Shown here: in pieces, positions 40,201 through 52,437 of the stretch
Layout: every line of letters starts with the position of its first letter
How positions within the stretch are numbered: position 1 is the first letter of the stretch
Assembly (NCBI GenBank): GCA_033439765.1
Contig: JAULSN010000005.1
Location: 372,001 to 436,000, forward strand
Source: Lasiosphaeria ovina
Taxonomy: Eukaryota > Ascomycota > Sordariomycetes > Sordariales > Lasiosphaeriaceae
Direction of reading: 5' to 3'
DNA: 64,000 nucleotides
Notes under the pieces: model-generated
Databases searched by the model: none
Told to the model about the DNA's origin: nothing
Seen by the model: only the letters and a program-made list of their open reading frames with translations
Made by a program: the position numbers and the translations under genes

Positions 40201-43200
40201 ATGGCCGACACGTCGGTGCCCAAGGCACTCGAGGCCCTCACCCTGTCCAAGACGAAGGAGTTGAAGGGCACGGAGAAGCGGGATACCTTAGTTGAGATTG
40301 AAAAGGTCCGTCCCGTCTTATTCGTCCGGTGTCCTCTTGTGTGCTAACACGTCCCATAGAAATACCAGCTGAAATGGGAGGAAGACCACATCTTCGAAGT
40401 CGACGCCCCCTCAACGACCGAGATCCCCCTCGACTCGATCACGGCGGATGAGCTACGCGAGAAGTACGTACATGCGCTGGCCCAAGAAAATTCTTGAAAT
40501 TCTACAACACGCCAGGGAGAGGGGCAGTTACGCCCCGGGAACGGCGGCTATTAGCTTCGCGCTGGCCTGCTTCGTCTTCGCTTGCGCGCCCAAGCCTTAG
40601 ACATGGATTGCTGACTTGTTTTGTGTTTAGGTACCCCAAGTTCTTTGGAACCATTGCGTACCGTATGCGCTCACGCCCCGCGAACGTTTACCCTCAACGA
40701 ACGACTAGCTGACTTGTTTCCGCAGCATACATGAACGGCCGTCTCCATGCCGGGCATGCCTTCAGTTTCAGCAAGAGTATGGGATATTCCGCTCCGGGGC
40801 GCCTCGCCCACACCGTCTGCGCTTGCTAATCGGAATGCAACGGTTGCTAACCGTGCCTTCGTACAGTCGAGTTCCACACTGGATTTGCCAGGATGCAGGG
40901 GAAACGATGCCTGTTCCCCCTCGGATACCACTGCACTGGTATGTTGTCGGCGCCCGGGCGTTCCTACTCAGCCTAGTTTTGGTATGGTTCAGGCACTGAC
41001 TTCTTCAGGACTTCCGATCAAGGCGTCGGCGGACAAGCTGGTCAAGGAGGTCGAGATGTTCGGCCGCGACTTCCAGCGCTACAAGGAGAAGGACGAGGAA
41101 GAGGCCGTGCCCGTAGTCCCTAAGGGGGCAAAGGACGACGTGACCAAGTTCAACGCGAAGAAGGGAAAGGCTGCCGCAAAGACAGTCAAAGTGAAATACC
41201 AATTCCAGATCCTGCAGTCCATCGGAATTCCGATGGAGGAGATCCATCTTTTTGCCGATCCTCAGTACTGGTGCGTCATTCTATTGACTCTGAGCGCTCG
41301 TGGTCCATAAACTAACAAGCATCCCAACAGGCTGCAGTTTTTCCCCCCTGAGTGCAAGAAGGACCTGACCAACTTCGGCGCCCGGATCGACTGGCGGCGG
41401 CAGTTTGTGACGACCGAGGCAAACCCCTACTACGATGCGTTCGTGCGCTGGCAGATGATTCGCCTAAAGGAGCTGAACAAGATCAAGTTTGGCAAGCGGT
41501 ATGTCGTAGCAACACGCGCTTCGCGTTGAAGGCCCACTGACAACGTATAGGTACACAATTTACTCCATCAAGGATGGCCAGCCCTGCATGGACCACGACC
41601 GCAGTGAAGGTAGGCTTATTTCTGTTCCTTGGCAAGCGTGCTGATGACTGACGTCCATTCTACAGGCGAGGGTGTTCTCCCCCAGGAATATACGGCTTTA
41701 AAGTTGAAGGTTCTTGAATGGGCCCCCAAGGCCGCGGAAAAGCTGAAGGGCAAGCTTCCCGAAGGCGCTAACGTGTTCTTGGTGCCCGCCACCTTGAGGC
41801 CCGAGACCATGTATGGCCAGACGTGCTGCTTTGTCGGCCCTAGTCTAAGCTACGGAGTGTTCAAGGCCGCGGAGAACGAGTACTACGTGATAACCGAAAG
41901 GGCTGCCAAAAACATGGCCTTCCAGGGCGCCTTTGCGCAGGAGGGCGTCATCGAAAAGGCAGCCGATGTCCTGGGTTCCGATTTGATTGGAACTTTGATC
42001 AACGCGCCCCTGAGCTTCCATCCCCAAGTCCGCGTTCTCCCCATGGACACTGTCCTGGCCACAAAGGGTACTGGTGTTGTGACCTCGGTTCCGTCTGATT
42101 CGCCAGGTAGGTTCATGTCCTTTGTGAATAGACTTCGCCAGCTTACCTTGATTAGATGACTTTGCCATGGTCACGGAACTCGCCAAGAAGGCCGATTTCT
42201 ACGGCATCAAGAAGGAGTGGGCTGAACTGGAGGTCATCCCGATTATCCAAACGCCCACATCTGACTTGTTGGCCCCCTATTTGGTCAAGAAGCTGAAGAT
42301 TTCGTCTCCTAAAGACACCAAGCAGCTTCTGGAAGCAAAAGAGCTTGCGTACAAGGAAGGCTTCTACCAGGGCGTTCTCAAGGTCGGCGACTTCAAAGGC
42401 GAGAAGGTCGAAGTCGCAAAGCCGAAAGTAAGGGAGCAGCTGGTCAAGGCCGGCGAGGCCTTCGCATACTGTGAGCCTGAAAACAAAGTAGTGTCGAGAT
42501 CCGGCGACGAGTGCTCCGTTGCCCTCCTCGACCAATGGTATATCGACTACGGCGAGGAGTCCTGGAGAGCCATTGCCTACGACTATGTTGAGAACAAGGA
42601 CGGCACTGGCCTCAACACGTATTCCTCCGATACCCAGCACGCGTTCAAGGGAGTCGTCGACTGGTTGAGGCAGTGGGCTTGCGCTCGCACCTACGGCCTG
42701 GGATCGAAAATACCCTGGGATCCCCACTTCCTCGTTGAGAGTCTGAGCGACTCGACCGTTTACATGGCCTACTATACCGTAGCCCACTGGCTGCACAAGG
42801 ACCTGTTTGGCCGAGAGAAGGGCAAGGGCGATATCGCGCCCGAGCAGATGATTGACGAGGTCTGGGACTACATCTTCTGCCGGGCACCGCTGACGGACGA
42901 TGTCATCACCAAGTCCAAGATCCCCAAGGCAACTCTGGAGGGCATGAGGAGAGAGTTTGAGTACTTTTACCCGCTGGATCTCCGCGTCAGCGGCAAGGAC
43001 CTTATCCCCAACCATCTCACCTTCTTCCTGTACAACCACATCGGTATGTTCTCGAAGTCCGTTGGACTGATGGAGCAGTTGTGTTTGTGCGTCTTGCTAA
43101 CAGTTGAAGCTCTCTTCCCCCGCGAGTATTGGCCCCGTTCTGTTCGTGCCAACGGGCATCTCCAGCTGAACGGAGAGAAGAGTAAGCCAACCTTAAGCCA

Positions 43201-44777
43201 CCAGGCTGAGCCAGTGCTGACCTGCTGCAGTGAGCAAATCGACGGGAAACTTTATGACTCTGGACGACGTAGGACATCCATTTCTGTCTCCTACTAATCT
43301 ATCAGTACTAACCTGGAACAGGTTGTCAAGAAGTACGGCGCCGATGCCGCGCGAGTTGCCCTTGCAGATGTAAGAACAGTCTTGGTCCTTGATCTCAAAA
43401 CCTATGTACACTGACCCACTGTTGTTCAGGCCGGTGATGGTATCTCCGACTCAAACTTTGTCGAGGATGTGGCAGACAACACGATCCTGCGCTTGTGAGT
43501 GTATCCATTCCTGTATCAACGCATGAGCTATGCTAACCTCTCGCAGCTGTATGTGCCCTTGATCCTCGTGTTTTTGTGAATACTAACATAGGGTAAGACA
43601 ACAACAAGGAGTGGATTGAGGAGACCGTCAAGGGCGTCGACCAGCTACGGACCGGGGAACTCAACTCTTTCCAAGATGCGCTCTTTGACAACGAGATGAA
43701 CGGGCTAGTGAACGATGCAAAGAAGTACTACGAGGAAACGTCGTACAAGCTTGCCCTCAAGGCCGGCCACTACGATTTCTTGAATGCGCGAGACTCGTAC
43801 AGGTTCGTGTCTTTTCCGCTCAGTCCGGGTGCACACAAAGAAAATAGATGGGCTGCGTCGTCGCACTTCATGTTTGGTAGCTGACATTGTGTGCAGAGAG
43901 GCATGCAACGCTGCCGGAATTGCGCTCCATAAGGACTTGGTGTTCAAGTATATCAGACTTCAGGTATGTTCTGTCGGGACTCGGCCTCAGCTGCTCGATT
44001 CACTGCGGTATTCTGGGCTTCACTGACACTCTACCGCTCTAGGCCCTGATCTTGACCCCCATTGCGCCGCATTGGGCCGAATACATCTGGCAAGAGGTTC
44101 TCGGAGAGAAGACGTCGATCCAGTTCGCCAGATACCCCGACGTGCCAGCTGCTGACCCAATCCTGACTGCGGCTCGCGAGTACGTTCGGCAAACGGCGTC
44201 GAGCGTCAACTCAGCCGAGGCAGCGCAGCTGAAGCGGATGGCCAAGGGCAAGACGAGCGACTTTGACCCGAAGAAGCCCAAGAAGCTTACGGTCTTTGTG
44301 ACTGAGTCCTTCCCGGCGTGGCAGGCAAAATACATTGAGCTACTGCAAGAGGTTTGGGATCCGGCGACAAACACGCAGAATCTTGATGACAAGGATCTGA
44401 ATGGCCGGATCGGCAAGATGGGAGAGATGAAGAAGGCTATGCCCTTCGTGCAGTCTTTGAAGAAGCGCCTGCGCGATGGAGAGCCCGCCGATGCAGTCTT
44501 CTCGCGCAAGCTGGCATTCGATGAAAAGACAACTCTTTTGGTAAGTCCCAATCCCCATATCTATGCCGGTAGATGATGATGTCTGACTGTTTTTCAGGCA
44601 ATGGTTCCGGGCTTGAAGAGGACAGCCGGTCTGGAGTCGGTCCAGATTGTAGCCGTGGCGGAGGGCAGCAAGAAGGGCAAAAACCTGACCAACGGCGGTG
44701 AGGAGGTCGACATCAAGACGCCTGTCGCTGACTCGGCCATACCAGGCCAGCCGAGCTTCCTGTTTGAGAACGTTTGA
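40201..44777 (+). CDS. CDC60: Cytosolic leucyl-tRNA synthetase
   Basis: Nineteen exons: 40201-40305, 40360-40463, 40631-40662, 40726-40776, 40867-40938, 41009-41270, 41331-41498, 41551-41609, 41666-42106, 42156-43043, 43110-43181, 43231-43268, 43322-43369, 43430-43494, 43547-43548, 43598-43802, 43897-43963, 44043-44540, 44598-44777. The sum is 3357 nt, 1118 aa, all phases consistent. The class I HIGH motif is [14 protein letters not shown] (about residue 81), split by an intron before its second residue. KMSKSTGN (about 751) is split inside the Met codon. The editing domain carries [16 protein letters not shown]. The C-terminal extension is eukaryotic type. It charges tRNA-Leu in the cytosol. 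Exon 15 is only two bases long. The gene symbol follows the yeast orthologue. Confidence 0.93.
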
Positions 44778-45646
44778 TCGATTACGAAAAGAAACAAAAA
44801 GGACGTGGTAGCGATGGGCGATTCTGTTTGGTGGACACCGATGAATGAATAGACTTTGACCACACATCATGCTGTGTTCATTGCTGAAGGAAGTCATTTA
44901 CCCGCATGCCGTGACATGTTTCCTCCGTGCTTGCAGCTTCATCAGAGGTGGTATTCCGGAGGCTCAGTTTTCCGGAGCGGACAGCTTAGGGCTGCGAATG
45001 GACGGAGAACAGTGTGCGTGTGGCTGCGACGTCTTGGTGAGGTCATTCTTTTCTAATACCTGCCTCCCCTTCCTATATCCCTGCCTCACTTCTAGGGTAG
45101 TTTGTAAGTATTGTTCACATTACCAGGGACTCTCACATGTGTCTCGAGTGCTTGGTGGCTGCAGCCTACACCTGAGTGATATTGTCGAGTCAAGCCCCAG
45201 CATCACAACGAGGTTCCAGGATCAAAACCTCATAACCTAATCGCAACGGCATCCATCCATGTCTGGCTTCTCTTTGGCAAGCTGCAGTAGGAATAGATGA
45301 CGCACCTGCTAAGCCATTCTCACAGCATTGATGTTGGTGACCCAGCTCTTGCGGGCACTCGCAGTGGGCGTCATCACATGTCGGTTCGTTGTGACTCGCT
45401 TGTCTCGTTGAGGTAATTGTGAGAGTCCATATAGATCTATTCCCCCGAGTCTACCAGAGGCTATGATGTTGTTCCCCAGTTCGCCATCCTCTAGCAAAAC
45501 CGTCTGTCTGCCCTAGCCGCTGCCGTCCGCACCTTGACTTCCACCGAGATTCCATAATATATATCCTTTATATTCGCCTCTGCCAGGTAGCCCAGCTATC
45601 TTTCCTCCTGCCCACCCCCGACCCGCAGATACACAACACCGCCGCC
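44778..45646. other. Intergenic stretch
   Basis: Downstream of LeuRS. No gene, RNA or repeat supported. Confidence 0.5.
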
Positions 45647-46156
45647 ATGCGCTTCTCTCATGTCGTCACGGGCCTCACAGCCAGCTCGCTCAGTGCCGCC
45701 CAGACCCTCCCGTCCGGCGACAGCGTCACCGTCATCACGTCGACGTACACCCCCTCGTCGACGGCCACCTTCTCCAGCGCCGTGTCGGGCATCACGGGAG
45801 GGCCCGTCACGCCATGTGAGTTATGTACTTTACAGACGAGCACAGTACACCATCCTCTTGACACGCACACGCTGCATCCCAGCCATACTATACCATCCCA
45901 TCCCATCCCATCTCGCATCCCCCCGTCATCACCCATCCTAGGAAGTTGATACTGACGCCGCCGTTCATCAACAACAGCAACGACGGTCACGTCGGGCACG
46001 TCCACCGTGACGTCGACGGCCATGCCGTCCGTGGTCAACAGCGGCGGGGACCACCACCTGGTGCCGCTCCGCGAGCCCATGGCCGGGTTCGTGGTGTTTT
46101 GCGTGCTAGGCATGATGATGCTTTTAGAGATTTCCCTAGACTCTGATAGCATCTGA
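45647..46156 (+). CDS. Small Ser/Thr-rich secreted, probably GPI-type protein
   Basis: Two exons, 45647-45815 and 45978-46156, with a 162-nt intron (TGTGAGTT...CAACAG), giving 115 aa. A signal peptide (MRFSHVVTGLTASSLSAAQT) precedes a Ser/Thr/Val-rich region typical of O-glycosylated wall proteins (TSTYTPSSTATFSSAVSG, then TTVTSGTSTVTSTAM). A hydrophobic C-terminal segment FVVFCVLGMMMLLEIS follows a small-residue stretch NSGG, which would suit a GPI-addition site, although the segment is followed by five further polar residues. Unrecognised family. The intron is longer than average and contains a pentanucleotide repeat. Confidence 0.6.
45893..45913. repeat. CATCC pentanucleotide repeat inside an intron
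   Basis: About four tandem catcc units in the intron of the small Ser/Thr-rich gene. Confidence 0.7.
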
Positions 46157-47056
46157 CGAGAAATAAAATAACGACCTTCTTTGGCTAGCTAGGGTGCTGC
46201 TTCTCGTCTTCGTTGCTCTCTGGCCTTTCCCCCAGGGACGGATAGATAGACGGACGTCAGTCAGTCAGTCTTATAGGCGGAGGTAAAGGGCAGCACGCCC
46301 AAGGGGTTAGAAACCAAAAAACATGTGTGAAACAGCTTCTCTTTGTATTGTACAATACATGGAAAGTAGGAGGTGTATATGTCTGGTGTATATAGAAACG
46401 GAAGAAAAACAAAACATCGCTTCTCTGCCACCTACGCCGTTGGCGGGCATCTGATCTCTACTGCCATGCACAACCTGGCTGCCTCGCGGCAAAGGACTAA
46501 ATCTTCATCTTTTAAATTCCCCTGTACTTACATACATACGACCTCCATCTACAACGCAGGCTCGATCCATACCGCAGTCTCTGGTGCCTTATTTTAGGTT
46601 GGCCCAAACAATCAACACGTCCCGCGGCGCAGCGGCAGTTTACTCGTTCGACCTGGCCGGCGCGGAGTGTGATATCTACGAGCCTCACATCGCGTGCGAG
46701 CCGTGGATGTACGCCAGCCAAGAGAGAACTCGAACAGACCCATATTCTCCTGCTGCCTGATCTTGCCTTGTCGTCGCCACGTGATTGACGGCTACGCGGT
46801 TGACTGCGCGCCGCGATGACCTTTCGGATCCGGCATTGACGAGTTCCTCCGGCCAGGTTGTGCTCAAGCCAGACAGACCACTCTCTCCCCGTTATAAGTG
46901 AGCCATTCCCCTCGACCGTCAAGATATCGGGTGGAGAAGCACGCCTTGTCGCGCTGGCACCGCATCGGCGAACTCCCGTCGTGTCGTGTCGGAGAGGGAG
47001 CGCATTGCATTGCATCGCATCGCAAGGCATCGCGTCGTAAAAGCTGAGCAGCTTGT
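46157..47056. other. Intergenic stretch between convergent genes
   Basis: Contains a short gcatt/gcatc-type repeat at about 47000-47035. No gene supported. Confidence 0.5.
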
Positions 47057-47404
47057 TTAAGCAGCAGCAGCAGCAGCAACCGGAGCCTTGGTGGCCGCAG
47101 CAGCGTCCGGGCCCGGAGGAGGCTCGGGCAAGTTATCCTGAGTGGGCATTACCGTCAGCACGCACACAAAACCATCCACGCAACAAACAAAACGGCAACA
47201 TACCACCTCGAAAATGACGCGGATCATCAGGCTGCAGCTCGGACACACGGCAATGTCGGCAGCGTCCTGCAGGTCGGCAAGGGCGATCTCGAAGCGGTCG
47301 CCGCAGGGGCAGGGGTAGTGGTACAGCTGGCGGGCGTCGTCGTACGTCATATCCTCGATCTCGACCTCGTCGTAGATGGCGAGCTGGTCGTCGTCGTCGG
47401 CCAT
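47057..47404 (-). CDS. DPH3: Diphthamide biosynthesis protein 3 (CSL zinc finger)
   Basis: Two exons, 47404-47204 and 47137-47057, with a 66-nt intron (GTATGT...CTCAG), giving 93 aa. The CSL-type zinc site is complete: Cys32 and Cys34 in YPCPCGDRF and Cys54 and Cys57 in VCPSCSL, after the conserved EVEIEDM and RQLYHYPCPCGD. Dph3 (Kti11) donates electrons to Dph1-Dph2 in diphthamide synthesis on eEF2 and also associates with Elongator function. The C-terminus is an Ala-rich tail (AAAATKAPVAAAAAA) encoded by a cag/gca repeat. Small size is normal for the family (80-95 aa). Confidence 0.93.
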   Translation of the reverse strand: MADDDDQLAIYDEVEIEDMTYDDARQLYHYPCPCGDRFEIALADLQDAADIAVCPSCSLMIRVIFEVVCCRFVCCVDGFVCVLTVMPTQDNLPEPPPGPDAAAATKAPVAAAAAA

Positions 47405-48252
47405 TTTCTTTCTTGCCTCTGTATATCTCGCACGCACGCACGCACGCACGCACGCATGCAGTCGGCTGCTGCTGGGGGGAAATAAAAATGAGCGCGGTGC
47501 GGTGGAGCGGGTGGCGATGTGTAGAGTGCGTGCGGCGCCGGCCCAGCACAAACGGATATTACTATGATGCGTGTTCCGAATACCGGTCTGCGCAATGGGT
47601 CAAGATGAATGATACAATCTTGGAGTGTTCCTGGGAGCGCGACACCGTCGTCCGTGTTCCTCGGTGAGAGCTGTTGGGACCTTGATGAGTCCGGGACAAA
47701 AAAGTTGGAGGGGTCAAAGTTTTGGCGGGGTATCCGTTGGCCACCGTTGTACTGTAGATTGTTAGTAGCCACACGCCGCGGGCACACATCTACAAAGCAT
47801 ACTTTGGTACACATTAGATGGCAAATTAGACAGCAGGCATTCACAAATAGATATTCTCTACAGCAGCACACGCACAAGATGATAAACGAGAAGGTTGTAT
47901 TTACGCTCCAGGCAAAGAATGGACATCGCCAAGGTACAATACATACGTATTATACATTACACCGGCCATGCTGGCTTAGACGGATAACTGAGACCAGGCT
48001 CGAGACGTAGACGTAGGGGTGGATGGGCTGAATTAGGTATAGAAGAGAAAACAAATAAAAGTGCGAGGCAACACTCGGTAGGCTCCCCCAGACAATGCAA
48101 ACTTATCAAAAAAGGTATCAACCGTGAAGAAATAAATGCCACAATCTGCTCGCCGTCGTGTCTTTTGGTCATCCCACTCATCCAAAGAAGGTCTTCCTCT
48201 CCTTCTCTCCGAGATATCACTATTCGATGCTATGCCATACCCGTTGTCACAG
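47405..48252. other. Promoter region of DPH3 with microsatellite
   Basis: Between DPH3 (minus) and the 3' end of EDE1 (minus). Contains the CGCA repeat listed separately. No gene supported. Confidence 0.5.
47429..47457. repeat. CGCA tetranucleotide microsatellite
   Basis: About seven tandem cgca/cacg units, 25-53 bases upstream of the DPH3 start codon, hence probably within its 5' UTR or core promoter. Confidence 0.8.
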
Positions 48253-51200
48253 CTAAGACTGGCTAGCAAGGTAGTTGGCCGCCTAAACCCGTCAGTGAAA
48301 CAGTCCAGCCTCACATCGACCCCAATCATTGCCAACTTACCCTTTCCAAGTTGTAGTCGTACTTCTCGAGCGCCGCCAGTCCATCGGCTCTCGAGTACCC
48401 CATGCTCGTCAAGTTCTTCAACATCGGGTCGTCGTGCTCTCCTGCCTCGGTCAACGCCCGGCCGGGTGCATTCGGCCGCGCGGCTTCCTTTGCGCTGCCA
48501 TTTCCACTGCCAAGCGGCGGGGACGACGGGGTCGGGGTATCGTCAAGGCTAGCAAAGATAGCATCCCAGTCCTGCGACTCGGGCGGTGCGGGGCCCTTGG
48601 CTTGGCCAGGCCCGGAGCTGGACGGCGCTGCGCCAGTGCTGCCGGCCACCGATGCGGTCGAGAGCGAGGCAAAGTCAAAGCTGCTCTCAGCGCCGAATGC
48701 GGTATTGGTGTTGGCCGACTCGCTCTTTGCCTGGCTGGGCGGCGGGCTGCTGTCAAAGACCGGGTTGAAGTCGTCCAGGCCGGATCGTGAAATGTTGGCA
48801 AAGTCATCGTCAGCAGAACCTTCCTTGGCATCCTCGAGTCCCTCAAAGTCGTCGTCGAGGTCGTCGAATGCGCCCTTCGGAGGCGGAGGCGGAGCTGAGG
48901 ACTGGCTCGCAGCAGCCGCTGCAGGGGCGGGCGGAGGGGAAGCCGCCGTGCCAAATATGTCGTCAACACTCGACCCGGTGAATCTCTTGTTAGTGGCGGC
49001 GACAGGGGGCGAGCTAGATCTCTCGCTGTAAGCGAATACAGGTTAGCGTCCATGCAACATACAACAAAAACAGGCATGAAAGGTATCAGAGGGCATACTT
49101 CACAGCTGACTGCTCGGGTCCTGAAGTGTTGAGGCCAGCGGCCGGAATCTCCGAGGCAGCCTTGATAATGGTCGGGGAGACGGACTTCGTTTCCGGGCTC
49201 TTTTCGACAGGTGCCTTCGGCGGAGGGGATGCCGGTGCAAAATCATCATCGAAACCGCGGTCGCTGTCCGATTCCGTATCATCGTCACGCTCCAGCTCGG
49301 AGATGGGAGGGAACTCTGAGTGGAATGCAGAGAAGACGGTATCGTTGTTCGAGCTTGCCGGGGCCTTGGCGTGGGAATTCTTGAAGCTCGCAAAGGCCGA
49401 CTCAAAGTCTTCCTTGGCCTTTGCCTGATCCACAGCTTGGAACGGTTCAAGCTCAGCCTGGGCTGCAGCCTTCTTCGAGTCATCTCCCGACGAGCCAGTC
49501 AGTGGATGTGTTCCATTAGCACTGGCTCTAGTCTCGGTTGGCGATGCGGGAGAGGCGGCCTTGGGGGCATCCGAGCCTGATCCAGAGGCAAGACTCTGTC
49601 CAGTCTGCGCCGGTTCGATGGGCGCGGCCACGGGATGTGCCGGCGCCTGGGACGGCGTCTCGGGCAGGCTGAACCGGCTTTGCGGGGGCGAGGCCTGGCG
49701 AGAGGTGCTCAGAGAGTCGCTAGTGTCTCCAAACGGCAGGTAGCTGGGATTGAGCTGTCTCGGTTCTGGAGCCGGCGGCTCAGCTGCGAGAGTGGCCTGG
49801 CGGCTGACAGTTGGGCTGGTGGAGCCTGGCGTGGCAAAAGACCCGACACTGCCAGTAGACGTGCCCGTGTTTTGCGGCTTGAACATTGAGATTGCAGCAG
49901 GCGGCGGCGGCGTACCGCTCTGGCTACTTGGTGCGGCCGGCCCAAAGACGTCGTCAAAGGACTTGTCATTGAAGGACCTGATGGGGGGAGGGCTGTAGGT
50001 GGCGGTGATGTCGGTGCTAGCTGTCCGCCTGAAGAAGGGGTTATTAGCACTCGCCGTGGACAGCGCGGGGCTGGCGACCTGGGTGAGGACGGGAGAGTTG
50101 TTGGAGCTGATCTGACGCGCCAGCTCCTCGTTGCTCTTGGTAAGGTCTTCGGCCTCCGTCTTGAGCTTCTCTCGCTCGTTCTCGTTGGTGGTCAGTTGCT
50201 TCTTATTGATAGCAACGAGGCCCTTTTGCTGCCGAGCTTCCAGCTTGAGCTTCTCAATCTGCGGCTTCAGCTGGGCAATCTCGGCATTCACAGCCCGGAT
50301 CTTATCCTTCAGGCTGGAGTTCTCCTGCTGGTCGGCTTGGAGAGCTGACAAGGTCTGGCGGTGCTGGTTCTGCAGGTCCAGCTGGCTGGCTTCGATCATG
50401 GCCATCTCGGCCTGCAGCTTCTTGGTTTCAGTCTTCGAGACGTTGAGCTGCGCCTCGAGAGAGCGCACATCCTGCGCCTCCTTCTCGTACATGGCGCGGA
50501 GCTGGGCAAGTCGCTGCTCAAAGTTCTTCTTCTGGGCGCTGGCTTGGTTCAGCTCGTTCTGCGTCGCAGTGCGCTGGCCCTGCACGTCCTGCATCTGCTT
50601 GGAAAGCGACCCGATCTGGTTGGAGAGGTTTGCAAGCTCGGTAGTCTCGCTGTTGAGGCTCTTGTTGATCTCAGGCTCCGTATCTCCAAGCAGGTCGTCT
50701 TCCACGGCCGTCGGGAGCGGGGCGGGCCTAGCGAAGCTGGATCCCGAGTTGTTCGAGCCCCCAGTAGCCTGTGCGGTAAGACCGCGGCCGAAAGAGGATG
50801 AAGGGACAAAGGGCTTGAAGCCTGATGCCCCAGGCGGAGGTCTCACAGGCGAAGACGGCGCCGGCGGGCTGATGCTGGTTCCAAAAGGGTCGGTAGCAGC
50901 AGATCCGCCCGTGCCGAGCGCGACTTGGGTCGGCGCCGGCGGCGGAGGGTCATCTAAGCCAAACAGATCATCCAAAGCGGAGGGCTTTGGTTGGGGTAGT
51001 GGAGGCCGCGGCGGTGGGGGTGGTTCGAACGCCGAGGTCGCTGTTGGGGGGCGTACTGGGCCGCGCAGGCTCGGGGGGATGAGGTTGGGCGGCAGGGTGG
51101 CGGGTAGCGGGCTCTGTTTGGTTCTCTGCTGCCTAATAAGATACATGGCAATCGCAAACTCGTCTTTGGTCAGCCGCCCCTCGGAGTGGACGTCGGCAAG

Positions 51201-52437
51201 GTCCCAGATCTGGGCGAGCGCAGCCTCGGGAAGCTTGGACTGGCTGAAGAAGGGCACGGCTTCCTCGCCAGTGATGAACCCCTTCTTTGTCTTGTCGAGC
51301 TCGTCGTAGAACTGGTCGAATTTAACCTTTTCAGCGGCCGTCACCAGCCAGTCTCCCGTGGTCTGTGGCGCTAACGGTTGACGCCCGAGCGGGCTGCCCG
51401 TCCGCAGCTGCTGCACCGACGTTTGGCCGGTGAGCTGGCGCGGCACGGCCGAGACGGGAGGCGTAGCGGTGGTGGGCGACTGCTGCCTGGGAACGGCACC
51501 CACGACGGAAGCTCGCCGGGTGGCAGCCTCATAGAGAGCGGCAGGCAGGATGTTGGGCAGGCCGCGCAGTGTCCCTGTCTTCATGGACGTGAGCAGGTGC
51601 ATGGCAATGACGAATTCGGTCAAGACCAGAGCGCCGCGCTGCTCCGTGTCGGCAAGCATCCAGATGCGAACCAGCAGGTCGTTTGGCAGACCCGACTTTT
51701 CAAAGATCTGCTTGGCCTGCTCGCCGGGGAGCATGTTGCCGTTCTGGAGCGTTTGTCGCTCAAAGAGGCCAGCATACTGGGCCACTTTCTCGGGTGTCAG
51801 GGGCGGGATGCGAATGGGTCCTCCCGCGCCCGTCCCCTGGGCCTGCAGCACAGGCGGCTGCGGCGGCGGCGGCGGTAGCGGCGCGGGGGTCGGGGTGAAG
51901 CCATCGAACCGGGGCATAGGGCCCTGGCTGAGCGCTATTTCGGGGCTGGGTTCGCGGCCGGCTTGCGCATGGCCAATAAGGCGGAGGACGATTCCAAAGC
52001 CGGCGGGCGTGAGGAACCCGCGGTTCTCCTTGTCGGCGATCTGCCATATCTGTGTTGAAAAAGATGCATGTCAGTGCCAACCCTCAAGCAGCGCACGCTC
52101 TTAGCTTATTTATCTTTAGCACTGACCTCTCCCAGGACCCTAGAATCCAGTCTCGTCTTCTCGAAGAACTTGACGGCAATCTCGCCCGTAACGACGCCGA
52201 CGCCATCTGTATCGGCCTGTCGAAACAGCTGTCCGTACACTCGTTTCTCTTCGGGGGTGAGGTTCAAGTTCGGCACATCTTGGGAGCGGATTCAACGTCA
52301 GCTTTTGTCACTTCAAATTTCAGACAAAACGGCCGCTGCATCCGTTGGACACCGTGTCGGCATCTCGCGGCGTGCAAAACGGCCGCAGGGAAAGGGCAAA
52401 AGAACTCACTCGCGTCGACTGATGACTCGGAAGCCAT
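48253..52437 (-). CDS. EDE1: EH-domain endocytic scaffold, Ede1-like
   Basis: Five exons, 52437-52410, 52278-52127, 52049-49099, 49025-48341 and 48282-48253, giving 1281 aa. Three EH domains: about residues 11-85 (LTPEEKRVYGQLF...IWQIADKENRGFLT), 143-213 (LFERQTLQNGNMLPG...IWMLADTEQRGALV) and 297-366 (FDQFYDELDKTKKGFITG...IWDLADVHSEGRLT). A Pro-rich linker, a long coiled coil (about 530-745), a Ser/Pro/Asp-rich region with NPF, and a C-terminal UBA domain (LKNLTSMGYSRADGLAALEKYDYNLERAANYLA) completed only by the 30-nt last exon. Ede1 is an early scaffold of clathrin-mediated endocytosis and a selective-autophagy receptor for endocytic condensates. Domain order matches yeast. Confidence 0.93.

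Noticed and set aside
42152..43039. 295-codon open frame antisense to LeuRS
   Set aside because: Shadow of the long LeuRS exon; composition mirrors the sense codons and no motif is present.
50131..51309. 392-codon open frame antisense to EDE1
   Set aside because: Serine/glycine-rich mirror of the coiled-coil and Pro-rich coding sequence; no splice or family evidence.
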